Positions 7,439 to 15,558 are shown, counted from the first letter of the stretch. The stretch: DNA of 25,718 bases from an uncultured Oscillospiraceae bacterium (GCA_900552115.1 URYP01000022.1:1-25718), one strand, 5' to 3'. Translations and numbers: made by a program. The notes: a model not told the origin generated them from the sequence alone.

Positions 7439-9508
7439 TCAGGATATAACGTCCGGCTCGTCTTTTTCATTGATCGAGAGCCGGTTATACAGAGACAGCC
7501 GAGCGGGATTGTCGCCATCATTGTCTATAGAGAAGCCATTGTAACGCATCATGTTGACCACGGTTGCCTCACCGCCCTGCGCATGGAGATAAGGCCCGGC
7601 CGGATTCAGGTTATCGGATCCGGTATTCAGCACACAAACCTGGCTGCTTCTGCGTATGTCCAAATAGGTATGGACTCCATATGCGAAACCATTCAGAATG
7701 GTTTGGCGGTGAACATTCTCAATGCTGTAGATGACAGTATGGCTCCGCGTGATGGGATCCATCAGGCGGGGGAAACCATGACGTTCGTCAATCATAACCG
7801 GTGAATCCGGGAACAGGGAGGTATACAGGTCTTTTTGATACCGCAGCTGAACCGTACCATTCTGGAGACAGCCTTCTACAAAGCCGTCTTCGCAGTCCGC
7901 CAGGCGGAAAGCATTATAATAGCAGCAGGTGGTTACCTTTTTAATAAAATGCCGGTCACAGCCGGTAAAATCGATGCCATAGCAAGCACCGGCAATGGCC
8001 AGGTTTACCGCGAACACGCCGGCCCCCATGCCGCGCACGGCATAGGGATAGGCCCGAACCGTCACGGCGTTGTCTTCACCCTGCGGGCCGTTTTCAGGAT
8101 AAAGAATCCGCAGGCCGGATATACCGGCGGTTTCGCCGGCCAGGGTGATCAGGGCCGTATCCGTTTGGGGATGAGGGGTATCGCTGCCACAAAAGGCAAA
8201 CAGCTTAGTCCCGGCACTGGAGTGCCGTTGATCGCGCACAGGTACTGGAGAGCATCCCATCAGGACTACGCCGGCGGGTACGGTAAGGGGGGCTTCCAGC
8301 CGGTAGTTGCCGGCCGGCAGATAAACCGCGCCGCCGGTCAGGGCCGCGTCGTCCAGCGCCCGCTGGATGGATGCCGCCGCGTCGGTATGCGCGGTGGTAT
8401 CCGCATTGTACGGGGCGGACGCGGCATTATAGAGATGAGCCGCCGGCCGGAAGGGCGCAAGATCATACCGGGGACTGTCCACCGGCTTATCCGGATGCTC
8501 CTGCAGGATATGGTTTCCGGATACGGGGCCGTTTATCACCGTGCCGGTCATTTTGACAAGGCCGTCGGTATGATTGATAACCGCATGATCCGTACCGCAG
8601 ATACGACTATTAGCAATCAGCGTTCCCCAACGGGTGTCGATCGATTCTACCTGTATACCGATGTCACAGTCCGACACGTCCAGATCAAAAAACGATCCGG
8701 CAAATTCTATTCGTTTTCCTTTAACAATCCGCACGCCGATACGGTAATGATCCAGCTTGAAATTAGTAAGCTGCGTCCATTCCAGATCTCCCAGAATCAG
8801 GCCGGTGCCATGCGCGCGGGTATAGGCGTTGCATTTGTCCAGAGGAGCAGGCGTCAGCCCGCTGCCCGCGTTCGCCCAATAGGTATTGGAGGCGGTAATG
8901 TTTTTCCACGTACCGACGTCCGATTGGTTATAAGCCTCCGCAATATTGTACAGAAACGTGCCCTTGAGAGTATCCAGGCTCATCATCTCATGCACACCGC
9001 CCTCGACGTTGGCGCCGACGCCTTTATAGCCGTTGATCACGGTGCAGTTCATAATGGAATGCAGCATATCCCCGGCAATATAAAAGGTGAATGGATAGGG
9101 CTTTACATCATCAATGGACTGGTCCGGATAATAAACGGTCAATCCGCAGACACCGGCGCTGCCCCTCACAGTCAGCAGGGCAGGAAGGTTTTCATCCGAG
9201 CTGGGGACATCAGCCAATAGTATGGTGCCGTAGTCCGTTCCCAGATCGGGGTCCTGCCAATCTCCCCGCAGGGTGACAAACGAGGGGATAACGAGCGGCT
9301 CGGTGATCCGGTAGCGGCCGGCGGGAAGAAACACCGTGCCCCCGCCAATGGCTTCGCAGTCCAGCAAAGCCTGGCGTATGGCCTGCGTGCTGTCGGACAG
9401 ACCGGTTGCATCCGCCGCATACGGCGCTTCGGTTGCGATCAGATCGGCCACAACGATGTCGGTGGTGGGGTAACGGGTGGTAACGAGTGTGGGCTGGTGT
9501 TGGTTCAT
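7439..9508 (-). CDS. Two-domain pectate-lyase-3/GH55-like right-handed beta-helix protein
   Basis: 689 residues. Two repeats open with the same pectate_lyase_3 signature. The first, near residues 31-71, runs DATGLSDSTQAIRQAL then GGGTVFLPAGRYRI. The second, near 365-400, has DAAASIQRALDDA then GGAVYLPAGNYRL. Each is followed by short beta-strand/turn repeats (NCTVINGYKGVG, VSDCDIGIQVES, ADCEDGFVEGCLQNG) typical of right-handed beta-helices. Start ATG 9508 has AGGAGG eight bases upstream. There is no signal peptide or transmembrane segment, so the protein is predicted cytoplasmic, which is unusual for polysaccharide-acting helices. It may act on imported oligosaccharides; the neighbouring sugar importer fits this. 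No catalytic residues are assigned. A long antisense open frame (7835-9220, plus) is judged a shadow. Confidence 0.82.
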   Translation of the reverse strand: MNQHQPTLVTTRYPTTDIVVADLIATEAPYAADATGLSDSTQAIRQALLDCEAIGGGTVFLPAGRYRITEPLVIPSFVTLRGDWQDPDLGTDYGTILLADVPSSDENLPALLTVRGSAGVCGLTVYYPDQSIDDVKPYPFTFYIAGDMLHSIMNCTVINGYKGVGANVEGGVHEMMSLDTLKGTFLYNIAEAYNQSDVGTWKNITASNTYWANAGSGLTPAPLDKCNAYTRAHGTGLILGDLEWTQLTNFKLDHYRIGVRIVKGKRIEFAGSFFDLDVSDCDIGIQVESIDTRWGTLIANSRICGTDHAVINHTDGLVKMTGTVINGPVSGNHILQEHPDKPVDSPRYDLAPFRPAAHLYNAASAPYNADTTAHTDAAASIQRALDDAALTGGAVYLPAGNYRLEAPLTVPAGVVLMGCSPVPVRDQRHSSAGTKLFAFCGSDTPHPQTDTALITLAGETAGISGLRILYPENGPQGEDNAVTVRAYPYAVRGMGAGVFAVNLAIAGACYGIDFTGCDRHFIKKVTTCCYYNAFRLADCEDGFVEGCLQNGTVQLRYQKDLYTSLFPDSPVMIDERHGFPRLMDPITRSHTVIYSIENVHRQTILNGFAYGVHTYLDIRRSSQVCVLNTGSDNLNPAGPYLHAQGGEATVVNMMRYNGFSIDNDGDNPARLSLYNRLSINEKDEPDVIS

Positions 9509-9563
9509 ACAAACAACCTCCTGGGTATCTCTGCCGGCAGCAGGGATAGGAATATATTAACTT

Positions 9564-9591
9564 ATTATATCGAAATGCCTTTCTAAGTCAA
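9564..9591 (-). promoter_or_regulatory. Sigma-A promoter of the beta-helix gene
   Basis: On the minus strand: TTGACT (9591-9586), 16-base spacer, TATAAT (9569-9564). Transcription would begin near 9557, giving a leader of about 50 bases before ATG 9508. Confidence 0.78.
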
Positions 9592-9766
9592 CCATAAATA
9601 TGGAAAACCCACAAAACCGGGAATATGACGGGTTTAGGCTGGTTTACCGTTTGAAAACCGGCTATTTCACCTGTAAAAATGCCTTTGTTGTGGAAGGTTC
9701 CTGTTGTAAACAAAGCGTGACAAGGGACATGCAGGTAAAAAACACAAGACGGGCCCATTGCAGTTG

Positions 9767-9782
9767 GGCAGGTTTCCCAAAA
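9767..9782 (+). repeat. 16-base direct repeat, copy 1
   Basis: GGCAGGTTTCCCAAAA is found here and again at 9879-9894, where it encodes the first codons of the membrane protein (MAGFPK). The copies are 112 bases apart with the promoter between them. The remainder of 9592-9815 shows no gene. It may be a partial duplication or chance. Confidence 0.5.
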
Positions 9783-9815
9783 TAAACAGGCGCCGAAAAG
9801 CTTTTGCACGGAGTG

Positions 9816-9844
9816 TTGACGGACGGCAGGAAACGCGATATAAT
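9816..9844 (+). promoter_or_regulatory. Sigma-A promoter of the membrane-protein gene
   Basis: TTGACG (9816-9821), 17-base spacer, TATAAT (9839-9844). Transcription would start near 9851, so the in-frame ATG at 9853 would have essentially no leader. This supports the ATG at 9877 as the start. Confidence 0.8.
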
Positions 9845-9876
9845 AAAAACCTATGGAATACAGCGGAGGTGACCCT

Positions 9877-10455
9877 ATGGCAGGTTTCCCAAAAAAGACA
9901 CCGACGATTTTTTTCTGGTTGTCTCTTTTATCGTCCGCAGCGGCGATTGTCATGATGTTCTTAAACTGGTTTTCTTTTTTGGCACTGACCTTTGGCAACA
10001 ACAATATTCAGGAAACCTATACCTTGCTGCAGGTTGATAAATTTATCATAACTGTCAGCAAATATGTGCCCCTGAAGGATGCGGAGTGGGCGGCCACGGT
10101 TGCGCTGGGCGCGGTTATTGCTGTCGTGGCGCTGAATGCGGTGCATATATTATGGTCGCTGATAACCATAAGGCGCAACACGCCGCGCGGTATTCTGCCG
10201 GGACTGGCCGGGCTGCTGGTAGGCGGTGGTTCACTGATCGCTTATGCGTCTTTCAGCGCCTATATCGATCGCACCCAACTGGATGAATACGTGACTACGA
10301 TATTTACCACGTCGGCTATGCCGTATATTCTGATTATGCTGGCTGTGGCGACGGTTGTGTTTTCTTTGCTCAATCGCCAGGAAAGCCGTGCCCTGTATGC
10401 GGTGAAACATCCTCGCGCTTTTGAATTTCCACCGGAGAATCCGGAAGTGGTGTAA
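9877..10455 (+). CDS. Four-helix membrane protein, function unknown
   Basis: 192 residues with four predicted transmembrane segments: FFWLSLLSSAAAIVMMFLNW near residue 10, AATVALGAVIAVVALNAV near 72, LPGLAGLLVGGGSLIAYASF near 105, and PYILIMLAVATVVFSLL near 148. A short extracytoplasmic or cytoplasmic loop lies between the first two, and a charged tail follows. ATG 9877 is chosen because GGAGGTG lies six bases upstream and the promoter at 9816 places the transcript start next to the alternative ATG at 9853. No family is recognised. It is a single-gene unit with its own promoter and terminator, so its neighbours say nothing about its job. Confidence 0.75.
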   Translation: MAGFPKKTPTIFFWLSLLSSAAAIVMMFLNWFSFLALTFGNNNIQETYTLLQVDKFIITVSKYVPLKDAEWAATVALGAVIAVVALNAVHILWSLITIRRNTPRGILPGLAGLLVGGGSLIAYASFSAYIDRTQLDEYVTTIFTTSAMPYILIMLAVATVVFSLLNRQESRALYAVKHPRAFEFPPENPEVV

Positions 10456-10471
10456 ACTCTTATGTGATAGG

Positions 10472-10505
10472 AAAAAGCCTCCGCTTAAAAGCGGAGGCTT
10501 TTTTA
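10472..10505. terminator. Bidirectional terminator between the membrane-protein gene and trpB2
   Basis: AAAAAGCCTCCGC and GCGGAGGCTTTTT arms around TTAAAA. It can serve both convergent genes. Confidence 0.9.
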
Positions 10506-10520
10506 TCTGGTCTTTAACCC

Positions 10521-11906
10521 TTAAATGCCTTCGTTCTGAGGGATTTTCGGCAGGGAGTCAAATCCTTTTTGCAAGTCCTCGTCGGTGGGGACATAGTCCG
10601 ACATCGCGCCGTCCAGATAGGCTTCATACGCGGTCATATCGAAATAGCCCGTACCGGTCAGACCAAATAGTATGGTTTTCTCTTCGCCGGTTTCCTTGCA
10701 TTTCAGGGCTTCATCAATGGCTCCGCGGATGGCGTGCGCCGATTCAGGCGCTGGCAGGATGGTTTCTTTTTTGGCAAACAGGACCGCCGCTTCAAAAACG
10801 CGGGTTTGCTCATAAGACACCGCTTCCATATATCCGTCGTGGTACAGCTTGGAGAGGATGGGGCTCATACCGTGGTAACGAAGACCGCCGGCATGATTGG
10901 CCGCCGGGATAAACCCACTGCCAAGGGTGTACATCCGTGCCAGGGGCGTCACCTTTCCGGTGTCGCAGAAGTCGTAGGCATATTTGCCGCGGGTTAGCGA
11001 GGGGCAGGAAGCCGGTTCCACGGCAACGATACGGGGATTGCGGATGCCTTCCAGCTTATCGGCCATAAAGGGGGCGATAAGGCCACCAAGATTGGAGCCG
11101 CCTCCGGCACATCCCACCACTACGTCGGGATATTCGCCAAGTTCCTCCATGGCCGTTTTGCTTTCCAGGCCGATCACGGACTGATGCAGTAGCACTTGGT
11201 TCAGGACCGAACCGAGCACATAGCGCTTTTCCCCGTTGCTGGCTACCGCCGCCTCCACCGCTTCGGATATGGCACAGCCCAGGGAGCCGGTCGTGCCGGG
11301 GTTTTCAGCCAGGATCTGACGGCCGACCTGCGTTTCGAGCGAGGGGGAAGCGGTCACATTGCCGTCAAACACCCGCATAACGGCTTTGCGGAAGGGCTTT
11401 TGTTCATACGAACATTTCACCATATACACATCGCAGTCCAGTCCAAAATAGCTGCAGGCTTCCGAAAGAGCGGTACCCCATTGGCCGGCGCCGGTTTCGG
11501 TGGTTACGCCTTTCAGCCCCTGCTTTTTGGCGTAATACGCTTGGGCCACGGCAGAATTCAGTTTGTGACTGCCGGAGGTGTTGTTGCCTTCAAATTTATA
11601 ATAAATTTTGGCCGGCGTCCCCAGTGCCTTTTCCAGGCTGTAGGCGCGGATCAGGGGAGAGGGCCGATACATTTTGTAAATATCCAGGATTTCATCCGGA
11701 ATGTCGATAAACGCGGTTTGGCCATCCAGCTCCTGATGCGCCAATTCTTTGCAAAAGATTGGGTATAATTCGGCTTCCGACAAGGGCGCCAGCGTACCGG
11801 GATTAAGCAGGGGATCGGGCTGCTCTTTCATCACGGCGCGCAGGTTAAACCATCTCTTCGGAATCTGGTCTTCGGATAAATACAGGCGATGGGGAATGGT
11901 TTTCAT
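10521..11906 (-). CDS. trpB: Tryptophan synthase beta chain, TrpB2 type (PLP enzyme)
   Basis: 461 residues, longer than classical TrpB (about 400) and matching the TrpB2 class. It has the N-terminal extension with RWFNLRAV and PLNPGT-like text, then RPSPLIRAYSLEK, KFEGNNTSGSHKLNSA with PLP-binding Lys115, ETGAGQWGTALS (catalytic loop), and the phosphate-binding GCAGGGSN (about 266-272). The reaction is joining indole and L-serine to L-tryptophan in the cytoplasm. No trpA or other trp genes are adjacent, as is common for orphan TrpB2, which is thought to salvage indole. The start at 11906 has an AAGGAGAG SD. The gene is controlled by a tryptophan T-box leader directly upstream, which independently supports a tryptophan role. 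Confidence 0.95.
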   Translation of the reverse strand: MKTIPHRLYLSEDQIPKRWFNLRAVMKEQPDPLLNPGTLAPLSEAELYPIFCKELAHQELDGQTAFIDIPDEILDIYKMYRPSPLIRAYSLEKALGTPAKIYYKFEGNNTSGSHKLNSAVAQAYYAKKQGLKGVTTETGAGQWGTALSEACSYFGLDCDVYMVKCSYEQKPFRKAVMRVFDGNVTASPSLETQVGRQILAENPGTTGSLGCAISEAVEAAVASNGEKRYVLGSVLNQVLLHQSVIGLESKTAMEELGEYPDVVVGCAGGGSNLGGLIAPFMADKLEGIRNPRIVAVEPASCPSLTRGKYAYDFCDTGKVTPLARMYTLGSGFIPAANHAGGLRYHGMSPILSKLYHDGYMEAVSYEQTRVFEAAVLFAKKETILPAPESAHAIRGAIDEALKCKETGEEKTILFGLTGTGYFDMTAYEAYLDGAMSDYVPTDEDLQKGFDSLPKIPQNEGI

Positions 11907-11948
11907 GGTACATCTCTCCTTTTTAAGTCAGGCTCCCTTGGAAGAAAA

Positions 11949-12248
11949 CAAAAAAAGCCTTTGTCCCAAGAACAATCATGTTTCTGGGACAAAGGCTTGT
12001 AACCTCTGCGGTACCACCCGGATTGACGTGCCCTGCACGCCCTCTCGATTCCACAGACCGCGCGAGTCTGTGCTCCCCGGATAACGGGTGGAGTCCCCGT
12101 GTAGCTACTTGGCCCGCCCGGGACCGTTCGCATCCCCCTCAGAAGTCCATTCCCTCCGGTTCCCCCTGCCGTGTTTCCACCATCCACAGCTCTCTGAAAG
12201 GCTTTCCCGAAAGTACTCCTCTTCATCATCGGTTTGTCAAATTCTGTT
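11949..12248 (-). promoter_or_regulatory. T-box leader, tryptophan-specific (UGG specifier)
   Basis: Read on the minus strand, the leader has the AGAGGAGTA start of stem I and AGAGAGCTGTGGATGGTGGAA. The specifier region GAATGGACTTCTGAG has UGG at 12149-12147. The T-box GGGTGGTACCGC (12019-12008) is followed by a terminator with arms AAGCCTTTGTCCCA and TGGGACAAAGGCTT (11998-11955) and a U run. The known mechanism is that uncharged tRNA-Trp pairs with UGG and with the T-box bulge, forms the antiterminator and lets trpB2 be transcribed. All parts needed for this are visible. Confidence 0.96.
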
Positions 12249-12254
12249 TGTTTT

Positions 12255-12283
12255 ATTATATGGCCGACAGGCGCGGATGTCAA
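12255..12283 (-). promoter_or_regulatory. Consensus sigma-A promoter of the T-box/trpB2 transcript
   Basis: Minus strand: TTGACA (12283-12278), 17-base spacer, TATAAT (12260-12255), a perfect consensus promoter. The expected start is near 12248, just ahead of stem I of the T-box. Confidence 0.92.
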
Positions 12284-12375
12284 GAAAAAGTTTATATGCC
12301 TGTGGGGGATATAAAACCGGATGCTATTTTTTGAAACGAGGGTAGGCAATGCCTCCAACGGTTCAGCGCCTCCCG

Positions 12376-12746
12376 CTAGTGACGGGGCAGGACATCTCCC
12401 TCGTCAAATCGTTTTTTCAGCTTCTCCAACGCTTTTTTTTCTATACGGGATACATAGGAGCGGGAGATACCCAGGGTTTTGGCCACTTCCCGTTGGGTTC
12501 TCTCCTTTCCCGCGAGGCCATACCGCCACTGGATCACCTGTTGCTCCCGTTCGTCCAGCGCCTCAGCAATATAGCGGCGCAGCTTTTCGGCATTTAGTTT
12601 CAGCTCCAGATCATCCACAATGGTATCGTCCTGCGCCAGCACGTCGATCAGTGTCAGCTGCTGGCCATCCTTATCGGTATCAATCGGCTCGGAGATGGAT
12701 ACGTCCTGCGCCGACTTTTTTCCAGCCCGAAAGTGCATGAGAATTT
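12376..12746 (-). CDS. sigK: RNA polymerase sporulation factor sigma-K, 3' half (interrupted gene)
   Basis: This is the downstream 123 codons of sigK. It begins at EILMHFRAGKK (end of region 2) and continues through DVSISEPIDTDKDGQQ, the region 3/4 text LDEREQQVIQWRYGL and the helix-turn-helix TQREVAKTLGISRSYVSRIEKKAL, ending ...EGDVLPRH. These are the SigK/SigE-family blocks; DTDKDGQQLTLIDVL resembles SigK rather than SigE. The half has no start codon or SD of its own. The apparent upstream extension (MAQCGW..., to 12798) is element DNA. It joins in frame with 22572-22239 when the element between the CGTT copies is removed. In the chromosome as read it should be silent. Confidence 0.93.
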
Positions 12747-14533
12747 CGTTCGCAACCCCCTCGCAGCGGCTCTCCACCCTCCACCCACATTGAGCCACTG
12801 GAATCGTTGCTATTGCTGGATTCTTCGTCCTGAGCGCCTTTTACGCCGGACAGGTCAACCTCCGCCTCACGGGAGCCGAACAGGTAGACTTGCATGTTCT
12901 GGCCGTCCCATTCTACCCGTTCGATAAAGACACGGAGCGCCGCCCTCTTTTGTTCCACGCTCATATTGTCCACCGTATCGCCAAAGGATTGGAGCATTTG
13001 CCGGAGCATGTCAAACTCTTCATCGGAATAGGCGTCTTTCTTGCTGAGGGATACCAGTTCCTCTATCCGCTGTTCCGCTTTCTTGCTCTTGGCGTCCAGT
13101 TCGTTGATTTGGCTGATAATATGGTCGTATGCCGCCGTGCCCTCCGACCTCGCCATCACATTCACCAGTGAGGATATTTCCTTTTGGTTATCCCCCAGCG
13201 TTTTCCTCAGCCCGTCAAGCTGCCGGTCAATTTCCTGCCCGTGCGTTTGTATTTCCAGCTTGGTGCGCTCCAATCCTTGAATAAAATCGGAGCTGTTCGC
13301 GGACAGCTTTTTGATTTCCTCGATAATCGCCTTATCCAGCGTATTGCCGTTGATGGTTTTCATATCGCAGTTCTTACGGCGGCTCTTTTCTTTCATTTCA
13401 CACATATAGGTGTAAATCCGTTCTCCTGCCGCGTTCTTCCGTGAGGTCAGCTTGGGACGCATGAAGCCGCCGCATTTGCCACAGAACAGGAGGCCGGACA
13501 GCAGCGCCACGTTGCTCCGCGGCTTGCGGTAGGATTTTGAGGCGTTATTCGCCAATAGCTGTTGCGTCTTAATCCAATCCGCGCCGCTTATCAGACCATG
13601 ATGTTTACCTACGGCGATAATCCATTCTTCCACGTCCCGTATCTCGTGCGCCTTGCTCGCCTTTTGATTGGTCTTGTTGTAGGCGATAACCCCGTTCTTC
13701 CCGTTGAAGTCGGCTTGTTCCGCATACAGTTCGATACCCAGTTCTTCAAAGTAGTTCCATGCGTCCGCGTCCGCCCGCATGTATACCGGGTTTTGCAGAA
13801 TGTTCTTAATGGAAAAACGGGTGTAATCCTTGTCGTTCTTGGTGGTGATATGGTGCTGTAAGAGATAGGTTTCCACTTTGGTGAGGGAATCCATTTCAAG
13901 GAAAAGACGGAATATCATCCTTACCAGTTCAGCCTCTTCCGGCACGGTCTCCAGCTTGTGCAGCTTGCGCGTTTTGCCGTCTCCCTTGTCATAGGTGACT
14001 TCCTCGCTCTTGTAGCCGGTCGGCGTTGTACCGCCCAGCCAGCGGCCTGTCTTTGCCAGCTCGTGCATATTGTCCCGAATACGCTCTGCCGTGGTTTCCC
14101 GTTCCAGTTGAGCAAACACCGTGGCGATATTCAGCATGGCCCTGCCCATCGAGGTCGAGGTGTCGTACCTTTCGCTGGTGGAGATAAAGGCCACGTTCAT
14201 CAAGGCAAATTCCTGATACATCTTGGCGAAGTCCGCCACGTTACGGCTGATACGGTCAAGGCGATAGACCACGACCGCCTTGATTTCATTCTTCTTAATG
14301 CTGTTCATGAGTTCTCTGAAATGGGGGCGGTTGGTGTTGCCTCCGGAATAGCCCTCGTCCAGAAATTCCAGTATATCCTCGTCCTTGGTATCGGGATAAT
14401 GGTATTTAATGTACTCCTTGCATGTTTCAAACTGATTGTCGATACTTTCGCCCTTGCCTGTGAATTTGGATTTGCGGGTATACACCGCAAACTTGCGCGG
14501 GTCGTTTATCAATCTTACTTGTAAATCCTCCAT
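12680..14533 (-). CDS. Large serine recombinase of the sigK-intervening element (SpoIVCA-like)
   Basis: 617 residues as read. It has an N-terminal resolvase domain with FAVYTRKS (nucleophile Ser22), DEGYSGGNTNRP and VVVYRLDRISRN. A recombinase domain follows (about 165-290). A zinc ribbon near 370-415 has LFCGKCGGFM and later Cys residues. A coiled coil (about 420-500) completes the standard plan of large serine recombinases such as SpoIVCA. Start ATG 14533 has AGGAGG seven bases upstream. It is expected to cut and rejoin the att sites at 12747 and 22239. Only 595 codons lie inside the element; the last 22 and the stop are read out of frame from sigK. On the excised circle the frame instead runs into the HTH gene of the other end. 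Confidence 0.95.
   Translation of the reverse strand: MEDLQVRLINDPRKFAVYTRKSKFTGKGESIDNQFETCKEYIKYHYPDTKDEDILEFLDEGYSGGNTNRPHFRELMNSIKKNEIKAVVVYRLDRISRNVADFAKMYQEFALMNVAFISTSERYDTSTSMGRAMLNIATVFAQLERETTAERIRDNMHELAKTGRWLGGTTPTGYKSEEVTYDKGDGKTRKLHKLETVPEEAELVRMIFRLFLEMDSLTKVETYLLQHHITTKNDKDYTRFSIKNILQNPVYMRADADAWNYFEELGIELYAEQADFNGKNGVIAYNKTNQKASKAHEIRDVEEWIIAVGKHHGLISGADWIKTQQLLANNASKSYRKPRSNVALLSGLLFCGKCGGFMRPKLTSRKNAAGERIYTYMCEMKEKSRRKNCDMKTINGNTLDKAIIEEIKKLSANSSDFIQGLERTKLEIQTHGQEIDRQLDGLRKTLGDNQKEISSLVNVMARSEGTAAYDHIISQINELDAKSKKAEQRIEELVSLSKKDAYSDEEFDMLRQMLQSFGDTVDNMSVEQKRAALRVFIERVEWDGQNMQVYLFGSREAEVDLSGVKGAQDEESSNSNDSSGSMWVEGGEPLRGGCERNSHALSGWKKVGAGRIHLRAD
12747..12760. repeat. Attachment site at the sigK 3' half (core CGTT plus terminal arm)
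   Basis: CGTT (12747-12750) is shared with the other junction (22239-22242). It is followed inward by CGCAACCCCC (12751-12760), the exact inverse of GGGGGTTGCG at 22231-22240. On excision one CGTT stays in sigK and one in the circle. TT/AA is the probable two-base crossover core, by analogy with serine recombinases. Confidence 0.85.
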
Positions 14534-14591
14534 GCTTGTACCTCCTTAAATTTATATCATTTTGTTTTATAACATTACGGACTATACCTAA

Positions 14592-14620
14592 ATTATGCCT
14601 TATATTTGGGCAAATGTCAA
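14592..14620 (-). promoter_or_regulatory. Promoter of the serine recombinase gene
   Basis: Minus strand: TTGACA (14620-14615), 17-base spacer, CATAAT (14597-14592), a good sigma-A match. The same bases also read as AC followed by CATAATTTA, which fits the Bacillus sigma-K pattern (AC, 16-17 bases, CATANNNTA). Which sigma factor is used cannot be settled from the sequence. About 50 bases of leader precede the SD. Confidence 0.6.
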
Positions 14621-14638
14621 ATAATATTTATAGCATGA

Positions 14639-14678
14639 GAAAACCCACCCTTGATTGTTCATCAAAGGTGGGCGTTTT
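14639..14678 (-). terminator. Terminator between the HTH repressor and the recombinase genes
   Basis: Hairpin with arms AAAACCCACC and GGTGGGCGTTTT (one bulged base), plus an inner TTGAT/ATCAA stem. On the minus strand it ends in GGGTTTTCTC. It separates the repressor transcript from the recombinase, which has its own promoter just downstream. Confidence 0.65.
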
Positions 14679-14700
14679 ACTGCTCATAGCCGCCTCTTAT

Positions 14701-15057
14701 TTACGAAGTCGATTTCAAGGATTCGGCGCTCTTTTTGCTATTCAATCTTACCATTGTTTTGCCTTGTTCAAGATATAGCTCCTGCTGGTCTGTCGGCAGG
14801 GAGCGGTAAATCCGTAACAATTCATTTTCCTGGCGGGTTTCCGCCTGCCCGGTCTGAATATTTAGCAGATAGTCGGCTGATACGTTGAAATATCCTGCCA
14901 ACATTTTAAGGGTTTCAAAATCCGGTTCGCTTGTACCCTGCACATATCCGCCCAATGTGGATACGGGTATATGCAAATCCTGTGCTAATCGTTTTTGCGT
15001 TAAACCATGTTCATCTATTAAAATCCGTAAAATCTCGCTAAAAATCATGTTTTTCAT
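14701..15057 (-). CDS. XRE-family HTH repressor (element regulator)
   Basis: 118 residues from ATG 15057; a GTG at 15060 directly before it is an alternative. Residues 6-62 form a phage-repressor-type helix-turn-helix: LTQKRLAQDLHIPVSTLGGYVQG, then DFETLKMLAGYFNVSADYLL. A short C-terminal helix follows, likely for dimerisation. It is divergent from the three-gene PH-domain operon. The shared 120-base region holds two AACGAGA-containing palindromes that are probable binding sites, one inside the operon promoter. By analogy it represses that operon and perhaps itself. The SD is weak, suggesting low expression. Confidence 0.85.
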   Translation of the reverse strand: MKNMIFSEILRILIDEHGLTQKRLAQDLHIPVSTLGGYVQGTSEPDFETLKMLAGYFNVSADYLLNIQTGQAETRQENELLRIYRSLPTDQQELYLEQGKTMVRLNSKKSAESLKSTS

Positions 15058-15082
15058 CACCCATTTAATTGTAAATGAAAAA

Positions 15083-15136
15083 CGAGATTCTCGCTCTATA
15101 AAACTAAATAATGGTTGACAAAACGAGAAAGTCGTT
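15083..15136. promoter_or_regulatory. Two candidate operators for the HTH repressor
   Basis: Site 1 is CGAGA-T-TCTCG (15083-15093), a perfect palindrome. Site 2 is AACGA-GAAAG-TCGTT (15122-15136). Both contain AACGAGA, 41 bases apart, about four helical turns. Site 2 fills the spacer of the promoter at 15115, so a bound repressor would block RNA polymerase. Confidence 0.6.
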
Positions 15137-15143
15137 GTAGAAT
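15115..15143 (+). promoter_or_regulatory. Sigma-A promoter of the PH-domain operon
   Basis: TTGACA (15115-15120), 17-base spacer, TAGAAT (15138-15143). The start is expected near 15150, leaving about 30 bases to ATG 15181. The spacer contains operator-like site 2. Confidence 0.8.
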
Positions 15144-15180
15144 AAAAAGGTAATATTTTAGCAAAAAGAAGGTGTTAATT

Positions 15181-15558
15181 ATGAGTTATAAAATGAAGTC
15201 GCCCCTTATGCCGAGTGAAGAATTCATCATGTCACACATGGCAACTTTTCTCAAGGGATATCCACGTCCGTCCGGATATTTAGTTTTGACAAATCAACGG
15301 ATATTATTTGAAAAGAAAGGCGTCATGAATGCTGCTGCATTTGGCCTATTATCTCTGGCTATGAAAGATTTCAACGGCATTCCATTATCTGAAATTACCA
15401 ATGCGAGTGTGGAAAAATCGATAGCTGCAGCGGGATTAAACGTCGTTACGCGCACTGGTGAGGAATACAAATTTGCATTGAATGGATTCGGCTTTTCCAG
15501 TAAAAAGAAGCCTCGTGATGATATGCTTTCATACATAAATTATCATATCAACAAATAG
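15181..15558 (+). CDS. Small PH/GRAM-like domain protein
   Basis: 125 residues. The centre reads YLVLTNQRILFEKKG...PLSEITNASVEK...LNVVTRTGEEYKFALNGF, the beta-rich pattern of bacterial PH (bPH) or GRAM-like domains, which often occur in small stand-alone proteins of Firmicutes and phages. ATG 15181 is chosen over upstream ATG 15172 because AAGAAGGTG lies 6-8 bases before it. There are no membrane segments. It is the first gene of a three-gene operon with a two-helix membrane protein and a lipoprotein. An envelope-associated role is inferred only from these neighbours. Confidence 0.72.
   Translation: MSYKMKSPLMPSEEFIMSHMATFLKGYPRPSGYLVLTNQRILFEKKGVMNAAAFGLLSLAMKDFNGIPLSEITNASVEKSIAAAGLNVVTRTGEEYKFALNGFGFSSKKKPRDDMLSYINYHINK

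Noticed and set aside
7835..9220. 461-codon open frame antisense to the beta-helix gene
   Set aside because: It lies entirely opposite a well-supported gene, has no SD, and its product (rich in Gly, Arg, Ile, His without domain pattern) looks like the mirror of a GC-rich coding strand.
12000..12250. Small open frames within the trpB2 leader
   Set aside because: The region is fully explained as a T-box leader RNA. These frames have no SD.
12751..12798. ATG at 12798 as start of an independent 140-residue sigma-like protein
   Set aside because: The first 17 codons are element DNA overlapping the recombinase in another frame, without an SD. The sigma text begins exactly at the junction, so this is the sigK 3' half, not a separate gene.
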